Source: CAYJVP01 sp964373615 (lineage in GTDB: Bacteria; Patescibacteriota; Patescibacteriia; UBA9934; GWF2-40-263). From it: a stretch of DNA of 9,052 nucleotides. Below, piece after piece: positions 5,141 to 9,052 of the stretch (position 1 is the first letter of the stretch; each line of letters opens with the position of its first letter). Position numbers and translations under genes: made by a program. The notes beneath the pieces were generated by a model. It was not told the origin of the DNA, did not search any database, and was given only the letters and a program-made list of their open reading frames with translations. Location of the stretch: positions 1 through 9,052 of the forward strand of contig CAYJVP010000040.1 in assembly GCA_964373615.1 (NCBI GenBank), read 5' to 3'.

Positions 5141-5569
5141 CTAGCGGAGCCACGGCTCTCCTTCAAGCACGGATTGCAAACGGTAGCGTCCCTCTGCCAA
5201 CGAGACCGCATCGCCTTCAAAACCTTTTCGCAAGAGGTTCAACGACACGGCCAGTTCAAGATGCATACCTCTGCGCGATCCAGGCACGAGGAGCGCCAAC
5301 AAATCGCTCTGTGTTTTCTCGACAAGCAGGAGACGTTCTGTGTCGCTCCCTGCCGCATCAAAACGCGCAAGGAATCCGCTCATGACCCGGCTCGCCGCAG
5401 CCACGTATGCCTCGTCCGTGATCGCTTGCGTGACCCCTTCCTGCCCACCGCTCTGCGCCACGTCTTGCTTGTTCGCATACGCCCATGCAACCAAAAGCAT
5501 CAAAGAGAAGGTGAGGCCAACGAGAACAAACGGAAACCAGGTGCGATGGTGGATGGGGTGCAGGCGCAT
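5141..5569 (-). CDS. Small membrane-anchored protein of unknown function
   Basis: This 142-aa protein has a short basic N-terminus (MRLHPIHHRT) followed by one hydrophobic helix (FPFVLVGLTFSLMLLVAWAYA, about 12-32), i.e. a signal anchor or signal peptide. The rest is predicted helical and soluble (EAYVAAASRVMSGFLARF, RLLLVEKTQSDLLALLVP, GMHLELAVSLNLLRKGF) and ends at PWLR. I recognise no family. The ATG at 5569 lies 1 nt after the TGA of the AI-2E-family gene (TGATATG), so translation is probably coupled; a longer in-frame start at 5629 would overlap that gene and add a charged, unlikely N-terminus. The next gene follows after 12 nt. An accessory role for the permease or for the following envelope proteins is possible. 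Confidence 0.65.
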   Translation of the reverse strand: MRLHPIHHRTWFPFVLVGLTFSLMLLVAWAYANKQDVAQSGGQEGVTQAITDEAYVAAASRVMSGFLARFDAAGSDTERLLLVEKTQSDLLALLVPGSRRGMHLELAVSLNLLRKGFEGDAVSLAEGRYRLQSVLEGEPWLR

Positions 5570-5570
5570 A

Positions 5571-6635
5571 TCACGCGTTCTTTTCGCTCGATGAATAGGC
5601 CGCGAATAATTCCTCCGTGGCCACGGCAATCACGGTCGCGACCGGAATGGCAAGCACCGCGCCGACGATTCCGCCAAGTTTGATGCCAATAAGGAGCGCC
5701 ACGATGCTGACAATCGGATTCAAGCCTGTAGCCTTTTGCATAATCTTTGGCACCAGCACGTTATTTTCAATCTGCTGAATCGCCACGATGAGAATGATCA
5801 CCATCACCCCCTTGAGTGGAGAGACCGAAAAGGCAATGATGAGGGTCGGAATCGCAGCGAGCATGGGCCCTGCGTAGGGAATGATTTCCAAAAGTCCCGC
5901 GATGAGACCGAGGACGAGTGCATAGGGGACGCCGAGAATCGTCAGCCCTACGTACACGGCAAGCCCGATCACGACCCCAAGCACAAGCTGCCCGCGCAAC
6001 CACGAACCGATGCGCTTTTGCATCTTCATGAAAAGCGTCCCAAGAAACGGTTGGTATTCTTCCGGCGCAAGATTTTTAAAGAAGCGACGCGCAGCGTCCT
6101 CTTCCACGACCATGTAAAACGCCAGCACGAGGACGAGGACAAACGCGGCCACGCCGGTGAAAAATCCGGTGATGGTTGAAAAGATTTGAGAAACGGATTT
6201 TCCGACCCCCTCTTGAAGCGCTTGCAAACTTGCCTGGAAATTCTCTCCAAGGCCGTACTGAATCGAGATGGCTTGGAATTGGGTAAAGGATCTCACGGCC
6301 TCTCCGTAGGTCAGGGCGAAATTACCAATAAGCTGTTGGACCTGCGCGACCAGCGGAGGAATGATGAGAATGAGCACGATGGCGCTCACCGCAAGAAGGA
6401 TGGCATAGACCACGAGGACCGCAAGGCTGCGCGGAACGTGGCGCTTGGAAAACCAATCCGCAAAGGGGTCAATGAGGGCGGCCAGAAGCAGAGCCATGAA
6501 CAGGATGGCGACAACATCGCGCAAAAGCCAGAGCAGGATCAGGGCCACCAAAACCAGGACGACTTTCAAAATCGTCCAGGTCGAAACCGTAATGAGATGT
6601 GACTTGTCGCCTGATCGCGCCGGCGGATTGGGCAT
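5571..6635 (-). CDS. AI-2E/PerM-family transporter
   Basis: This 354-aa polytopic protein has the AI-2E transporter (YhhT/PerM/YtvI) layout. Two N-terminal helices (about 21-57) are followed by DPFADWFSKRHVPRSLAVLVVY (56-77), a further helix pair, a central soluble stretch (about 96-150), and then a C-terminal block of helices. Conserved family motifs are visible: IPYAGP (252-257), QQIENNVLVPKIM (287-299) and GGIVGAVLAIPV (321-332). Members export various small solutes or ions; the substrate cannot be inferred, and the family name does not prove autoinducer transport. The ATG at 6635 was chosen because an alternative start at 6656 would place the promoter -10 inside the gene. It is the first gene of a minus-strand operon of at least five genes. 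Confidence 0.9.
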   Translation of the reverse strand: MPNPPARSGDKSHLITVSTWTILKVVLVLVALILLWLLRDVVAILFMALLLAALIDPFADWFSKRHVPRSLAVLVVYAILLAVSAIVLILIIPPLVAQVQQLIGNFALTYGEAVRSFTQFQAISIQYGLGENFQASLQALQEGVGKSVSQIFSTITGFFTGVAAFVLVLVLAFYMVVEEDAARRFFKNLAPEEYQPFLGTLFMKMQKRIGSWLRGQLVLGVVIGLAVYVGLTILGVPYALVLGLIAGLLEIIPYAGPMLAAIPTLIIAFSVSPLKGVMVIILIVAIQQIENNVLVPKIMQKATGLNPIVSIVALLIGIKLGGIVGAVLAIPVATVIAVATEELFAAYSSSEKNA

Positions 6636-6644
6636 AACGGAAAT

Positions 6645-6653
6645 ATTGTAGCA
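6645..6653 (-). promoter_or_regulatory. Extended -10 promoter for the envelope operon, near-leaderless
   Basis: TGCTACAAT on the minus strand (6653-6645) is an extended -10 element ending 9 nt before the ATG at 6635, so the transcript would start within a few bases of the start codon. It lies directly beyond the tmRNA terminator, with no good -35 upstream, which fits an extended -10 promoter. Confidence 0.6.
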
Positions 6654-6656
6654 CAC

Positions 6657-6688
6657 AAAAGACCGTCAGTAGAAACTGACGGTCTTTT
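6657..6688 (-). terminator. Intrinsic terminator of the tmRNA gene
   Basis: A perfect 14-bp stem (6657-6670 with 6675-6688) around a 4-nt loop, with GACCGTCAGT/ACTGACGGTC as the GC-bearing part and a closing TTTT. On the minus strand it begins at the terminal A of the tmRNA CCA end. The hairpin is symmetric, but its position makes termination of the smpB-ssrA transcript the obvious role. Confidence 0.9.
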
Positions 6689-7088
6689 GGTGGAACTGGG
6701 GGGAATTGAACCCCCGTCTGGTGAGTCTTGTCGTAACGTTTCTCCAAGCTCATTCTCGCTTAGATACCGCGACGAGGTGAAAGCGAGACGAAACCCCCGT
6801 CATGGTGCCGGTCGCAACTCTCGATCTTCAGAGATCGGCGACCTGAAGATCTATCTCGAAGATATGACACCCGCGACGCACCTATCGAGCGTCCGTGCGG
6901 CGGATGCGGTCATCGCCCTTAGGCGAGAACCGGAACCAGGCTCGGAACAGAGAACGCGCGAGCGATCGCTGTCTTTGCCTTTGAGAAGATGTTGGCATTT
7001 ACTTCTCGTGCATCTCGGATTTGCGAGGGGAGATGCATCCTCGGCTTGCTCGTTGCGACGTGAGCTCCCATCGATCCCGATCAGCCCC
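6688..7088 (-). ncRNA. ssrA: Transfer-messenger RNA (tmRNA)
   Basis: The RNA is 401 nt on the minus strand. The 5' end GGGGCTGATCGGGATCGATGGG matches the tmRNA consensus start. The 3' end has a T-arm (GGGGG-TTCAATT-CCCCC), then CAGTTCC and an encoded ACCA. GGGGCTG (7088-7082) pairs with CAGTTCC to form the tRNA-like acceptor stem with two G-U pairs. The tag reading frame lies at 6996-6919. Downstream of it, complementary blocks such as 6823-6831 with 6843-6851 fit the pseudoknot region. Together with SmpB it rescues ribosomes stalled on broken mRNA and tags the product for proteolysis. It starts 30 nt after the smpB stop, so co-transcription followed by RNase P trimming is likely. Confidence 0.95.
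6919..6996 (-). other. tmRNA proteolysis-tag reading frame
   Basis: After the usual GTAAAT context, the resume codon GCC (6996-6994) opens a 25-codon frame ended by TAA (6921-6919). The peptide begins ANIFSKAKT and ends SLVPVLA. It is longer than the 8-12 residues common in model bacteria and ends in VLA instead of the usual LAA. The choice of GCC as resume codon is inferred from context and from the in-frame stop. Confidence 0.75.
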
Positions 7089-7118
7089 CGTCTGCCTCCA
7101 TCAGGCGGCGGCCGACCA

Positions 7119-7559
7119 TCACTCCTTCATGCGCGCTCGAAGCTCGCGTTCAACCTCGCGTTTTTTGATCGTTTCGCGTTTCTCGTATTTCTTTTTCCCG
7201 CGTGCCAAACCGAATTCAAGCTTCACCAAAGAGCCGCGAGTATACACCCGAAGAGGGACGATTGTCAATCCTTCCGTGTGCGCTTTGCCCATGAGTCGAT
7301 TGAGCTCGCGGCGATGCACAAGCACTTTACGATCGCGATATGAATCATGCGCCCGATCACCGGCCGGCGCGTACTTCGCCACAAACGCATTTTTGAGCCA
7401 CAGCTCATCCCCGCGAGCCTGCAGAAACGATCCTTTGAGCTGGACACTGCCGGCCTTAATGGATTTCACCTCGGCGCCTGTCAGCGCTAAGCCGCCCTCG
7501 AAGGTTTCGAGGATGTCATAGTCATAGGTCGCGCGTTTGTTGATTGCGAGAGCTGCCAT
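7119..7559 (-). CDS. smpB: SsrA-binding protein SmpB
   Basis: This 146-aa protein binds tmRNA and brings it to stalled ribosomes, filling the decoding centre. Diagnostic features are the N-terminal NKRATYDYDILETFEGGLALTGAEVKS (about 6-32), with the invariant G-x-E-V-K-S turn, and the core WLKNAFVAKY. Further on are HRRELNRLMGKAHTEGLTIVPL (about 85-106), GLARGKKKYEKRETIKKRE (about 120-138) and a basic C-terminal tail that probes the mRNA channel. Length is typical. The ATG at 7559 was chosen because MAALAINKRA gives the standard family start; the upstream in-frame extension to 7619 would cover both promoters of the divergent pair. A -10 TATACT ends 9 nt before the ATG. Its substrate RNA gene follows 30 nt downstream, the frequent smpB-ssrA arrangement. 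Confidence 0.97.
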   Translation of the reverse strand: MAALAINKRATYDYDILETFEGGLALTGAEVKSIKAGSVQLKGSFLQARGDELWLKNAFVAKYAPAGDRAHDSYRDRKVLVHRRELNRLMGKAHTEGLTIVPLRVYTRGSLVKLEFGLARGKKKYEKRETIKKREVERELRARMKE

Positions 7560-7568
7560 AGTGAACAA

Positions 7569-7574
7569 AGTATA
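7569..7574 (-). promoter_or_regulatory. -10 element of the smpB promoter, near-leaderless
   Basis: TATACT on the minus strand (7574-7569) is one base from consensus and ends 9 nt before the smpB ATG. A convincing -35 at the usual spacing is not seen. No Shine-Dalgarno lies between it and the start, which suits a leaderless message. Confidence 0.5.
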
Positions 7575-7582
7575 GCGGAGGT

Positions 7583-7610
7583 TTGATTTTTTTACACCAT
7601 TTGCTACACT
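7583..7610 (+). promoter_or_regulatory. Promoter of infC, near-leaderless
   Basis: TTGATT (7583-7588), a 16-nt spacer and TACACT (7605-7610). The -10 ends 11 nt before the infC ATG, so the leader would be only about 5 nt. It shares the 62-bp intergenic region with the divergent smpB promoter. Confidence 0.6.
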
Positions 7611-7621
7611 TTCCACCATCT

Positions 7622-8170
7622 ATGCGTATCCACCGTCACCGCATCCGCAGGCCGAAGATCGAAATTCCCACGTACCGCGTGAATGAACAGATCACCAATG
7701 AAGAGGTGCGCGTCATTGATGAGGCGGGCGCACCACTTGGTATTTTGAAAACGGCCGAGGCGCTTCGTATGGCACAAGCCCACGCCTTTGACCTGGTTGA
7801 GGTCTCGCCAAAGGCCGAGCCGCCGGTGTGCAAGTTCATCGATTACGGCCACTTCAAATATCAAAAAGAGAAAGAGGTCCGCAAGCAAAAGGCGCAGTCC
7901 AAAGAGGTCGAGGTCAAAGGGATCCGCCTTTCGGTGCGCATCGGCGAACACGATTTTGATATTCGACGTCAGCAAGCCAAAAAATTCCTCGAGCGCGGTG
8001 ACAAGCTGCGGCTCGAAATTGTTCTTCGCGGCCGCGAACGCGCCCACGCGGACATCGCCGAGGCGGTCATCAGGCGATTCATCGCCGCCGTACAGAAGGA
8101 CTTCCCTTTGCGCACCGAGCAGGCGCTTTCCAAACAGGGCGGACGACTCACCATCGTTCTTGCCCGTTGA
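7622..8170 (+). CDS. infC: Translation initiation factor IF-3
   Basis: This 182-aa protein, of normal IF-3 length, binds the 30S subunit, blocks premature 50S joining and checks the start codon-initiator tRNA pair. The N-domain (about 15-85) shows YRVNEQITNEEVRVIDEAGAPLGI and the motif DLVEVSPKAEPPVCKFIDYGHFKY. A Lys-rich linker helix (QKEKEVRKQKAQSKEVEVK) leads to the C-domain with KGIRLSVRIGEHDFDIRRQQAKKFLERGDKL and the closing GGRLTIVLAR. The ATG at 7622 is preferred to the upstream TTG at 7583 because that TTG is the promoter -35 and the added residues are not IF-3-like. Unlike the rare AUU start known for infC in E. coli, the start here is ordinary ATG. rpmI and rplT follow, the standard IF-3/L35/L20 cluster. 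Confidence 0.97.
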   Translation: MRIHRHRIRRPKIEIPTYRVNEQITNEEVRVIDEAGAPLGILKTAEALRMAQAHAFDLVEVSPKAEPPVCKFIDYGHFKYQKEKEVRKQKAQSKEVEVKGIRLSVRIGEHDFDIRRQQAKKFLERGDKLRLEIVLRGRERAHADIAEAVIRRFIAAVQKDFPLRTEQALSKQGGRLTIVLAR

Positions 8171-8195
8171 CAACGACAAGGCCATCCGTTACACT
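8167..8195 (+). promoter_or_regulatory. Promoter of rpmI-rplT overlapping the infC stop
   Basis: A perfect -35 TTGACA (8167-8172), a 17-nt spacer and TACACT (8190-8195), the same -10 hexamer as infC. The infC TGA stop (8168-8170) lies inside the -35. The leader to the rpmI ATG would be about 17 nt, too short for the large L20-binding leader known in E. coli and Bacillus. Confidence 0.75.
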
Positions 8196-8218
8196 CGGAA
8201 CGCCTTACGTCATATTTT

Positions 8219-8413
8219 ATGAAAGCAAAGACTCACAAATCCTTTGCCAAACGCGTGCGCGTCACAAAGACCGGCAAGGTCATAAAGCGTTATTGTGGTC
8301 AAGACCACTTCAACGCGCGAGACGCCGGAAAAATCACGCGCAAAAAACGCCGCGACACCGCGCTGCCTAAAGCGCACGCAAAGGCCGTGAAAACGCTTTT
8401 GCCTTACGCTTAG
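8219..8413 (+). CDS. rpmI: 50S ribosomal protein L35
   Basis: This 64-aa, strongly basic protein matches L35 end to end. It starts MKAKTHKSFAKRVRVTKTGK, has the central RYCGQDHFNARDAGKITRKKRR and ends in a short helix (KAHAKAVKTLLPYA). L35 is a small structural protein of the large subunit. It starts 48 nt after infC, with its own promoter in that gap, and rplT follows its stop after 3 nt. No Shine-Dalgarno is visible (TATTTTATG), so initiation may rely on coupling or on A/U context. Length and order are normal and nothing suggests damage. Confidence 0.97.
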   Translation: MKAKTHKSFAKRVRVTKTGKVIKRYCGQDHFNARDAGKITRKKRRDTALPKAHAKAVKTLLPYA

Positions 8414-8416
8414 TGT

Positions 8417-8764
8417 ATGCCTCGAGTCAAACGCGGGACACATCATGTCAAACGCCGCAGGAATCTTCTCAAAAAGACGAAAGGATTCATGTGGGGGCGA
8501 AAATCAAAAATCAAACTCGCGATCCCGGCCGCGCTCAAGGCTGGCGCCTACGCCTATCGCGACCGACGCAACAAAAAGCGCAGCTTCCGCCGGCTCTGGC
8601 AGATCCGGATCAACGCCGGCGTGCGCCCCGAGGGTCTTTCCTACAGCCGGTTCATCAACCTCTTGAAAGGAAAGGGGATTGAACTGGATCGCAAGGTGCT
8701 CTCGGACCTTGCCGCAAAGCAACCCGTTGTGTTCAAAGCGCTGGTTGACGCGATCAAAAAATAG
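8417..8764 (+). CDS. rplT: 50S ribosomal protein L20
   Basis: This 115-aa protein matches L20: MPRVKRGTHHVKRRRNLLKKTKGFMWGRK at the N-terminus (rRNA-binding extension), YAYRDRRNKKRSFRRLWQIRINAG in the middle (about 45-70) and the C-terminal domain LSYSRFINLLKGKGIELDRKVLSDLA (about 76-101). It is an early assembly protein of the 50S subunit, and in several bacteria it represses the infC-rpmI-rplT messages. Here the rpmI leader is too short to hold the known L20 control structure, so any such control must differ. It starts 3 nt after the rpmI stop and ends the operon; an intrinsic terminator lies 15 nt downstream. Confidence 0.97.
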   Translation: MPRVKRGTHHVKRRRNLLKKTKGFMWGRKSKIKLAIPAALKAGAYAYRDRRNKKRSFRRLWQIRINAGVRPEGLSYSRFINLLKGKGIELDRKVLSDLAAKQPVVFKALVDAIKK

Positions 8765-8779
8765 CACGAAACGAAACCG

Positions 8780-8806
8780 ATGCCCCCGAAAGGGGGTATT
8801 TGGTTT
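8780..8806 (+). terminator. Intrinsic terminator of the rpmI-rplT operon
   Basis: A stem CCCCC-GAAA-GGGGG, extended by AT and one G-T pair (8780-8799), is closed by a GAAA tetraloop and followed by TATTTGGTTTT. It lies 15 nt after the rplT stop. Confidence 0.85.
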
Positions 8807-8818
8807 TGAGCTCGGCTA

Positions 8819-8847
8819 TTGACTTTTTTGCGCTCGCGTGTCAATGT
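8819..8847 (+). promoter_or_regulatory. Possible promoter for the right-edge gene
   Basis: TTGACT (8819-8824) is followed after 17 nt by CAATGT (8842-8847), preceded by TG as in an extended -10. The -10 is poor, so the call rests on the good -35 and on position between a terminator and a new start codon. Confidence 0.3.
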
Positions 8848-8898
8848 GGGCCACTTCCGGGCATGGGGCCTGGAGAGAGTTCCGCATGGGAGAAAAAC

Positions 8899-9052
8899 AT
8901 GGAGATCGTACGTCGGAGCCCTGCTCCTGGTGTGTGCGTGAATGGTGAGGCGTTCACGATTGAGCTCGAGGTCGTCGACGAGGGGAGGCGGCATGGCATC
9001 GGGTTCCTCACCCTCTCGGTCGAGGACGTGCGGGTGCAGATCGACGGGCAGG
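8899..9052 (+). CDS. Unrecognised protein, partial at the right edge
   Basis: An ATG preceded at proper distance by GGGAG (8888-8892) opens a frame that runs to the end of the window: 51 codons, then cut. The visible part starts MEIVRRSPAPGVCVNGEAF and continues with strand-like blocks (FTIELEVVDEG, GIGFLTLSVEDVRVQIDGQ), suggesting a small beta-rich domain. I do not recognise a family. Third codon positions are almost all G or C (GTC, GAC, GAG, ATC, CTC), noticeably more than in the neighbouring genes. That supports genuine coding but could also mark different ancestry or strong codon bias. An upstream ATG at 8886 in another frame gives only 20 codons and is not favoured. It is separated from rplT by a terminator, so it is its own unit. 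Confidence 0.55.
   Translation, partial: MEIVRRSPAPGVCVNGEAFTIELEVVDEGRRHGIGFLTLSVEDVRVQIDGQ

Noticed and set aside
4802..5683. 293-codon + strand frame opposite the envelope operon
   Set aside because: It is the antisense of three membrane-protein genes with good domain features; its product is rich in R, H and Q with no fold signal.
6688..6720. The T-arm and CCA end taken as a tRNA gene
   Set aside because: No anticodon arm follows at tRNA distance; the matching acceptor strand is 400 nt away with the tmRNA 5' consensus and a tag frame between.
6687..7343. + strand frame across the tmRNA gene and the end of smpB
   Set aside because: It begins in the complement of the tmRNA CCA end; the RNA gene and smpB fully explain this stretch.
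7604..8185. 193-codon minus-strand frame opposite infC
   Set aside because: infC is unambiguous on the + strand; the opposing frame is a by-product of its codon use.
8886..8948. 20-codon frame with a CSWC motif upstream of the right-edge gene
   Set aside because: Very short, in a different frame from the well-supported start at 8899, and its ATG lacks a ribosome site.

Overview
The window reads as bacterial chromosome, most likely from a Patescibacteria/CPR-type lineage. This is an inference from three things: small compact genes, an AbrB-plus-RelE toxin-antitoxin pair of a kind common in those genomes, and an envelope operon made mostly of unrecognised small membrane-anchored proteins. TGA is used as a normal stop (infC, smpB), so the UGA=Gly code of Gracilibacteria/Absconditabacteria is not in use. 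Few genes have a clear Shine-Dalgarno sequence, and several have a -10 box only 9-11 nt before the ATG.

Left part (1-1623). Two type II toxin-antitoxin modules lie in tandem on the + strand. The first is an intact ribbon-helix-helix antitoxin and RelE/YafQ-like toxin, with a promoter that contains a perfect inverted repeat (probable operator). The second is an AbrB/MazE-type antitoxin followed by a RelE-type toxin. That toxin gene is split near codon 8 by a 127-bp self-complementary element with terminal inverted repeats and 6-bp flanking direct repeats (MITE-like). A long stem-loop closes this region and faces the convergent minus-strand operon.

Middle part (1624-6653), all on the minus strand. 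An operon of envelope proteins runs right to left: AI-2E/PerM-family permease, a 142-aa anchored protein, a 254-aa anchored protein with a YpmS-like outer domain, an 8-9-helix membrane protein, and an HtrA-fold protein with a PDZ domain whose catalytic triad is replaced. The spacers are 1, 12, 7 and 4 nt. After a 72-nt spacer holding a 41-bp perfect palindrome comes a Wzz-type chain-length determinant. The HtrA-like gene is interrupted by 100 N. The N run is flanked by the same 55 bp on both sides, so it is almost certainly an assembly artefact, and closing it gives one intact 363-aa frame.

Right part (6657-9052). smpB and the tmRNA gene (ssrA) lie together on the minus strand, ending in a strong terminator. 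Divergently on the + strand is the translation cluster infC-rpmI-rplT with its own promoters and terminator. A GC-rich, unrecognised reading frame starts at 8899 and runs off the right edge. The right half is core translation and ribosome-rescue housekeeping; the left half is accessory.
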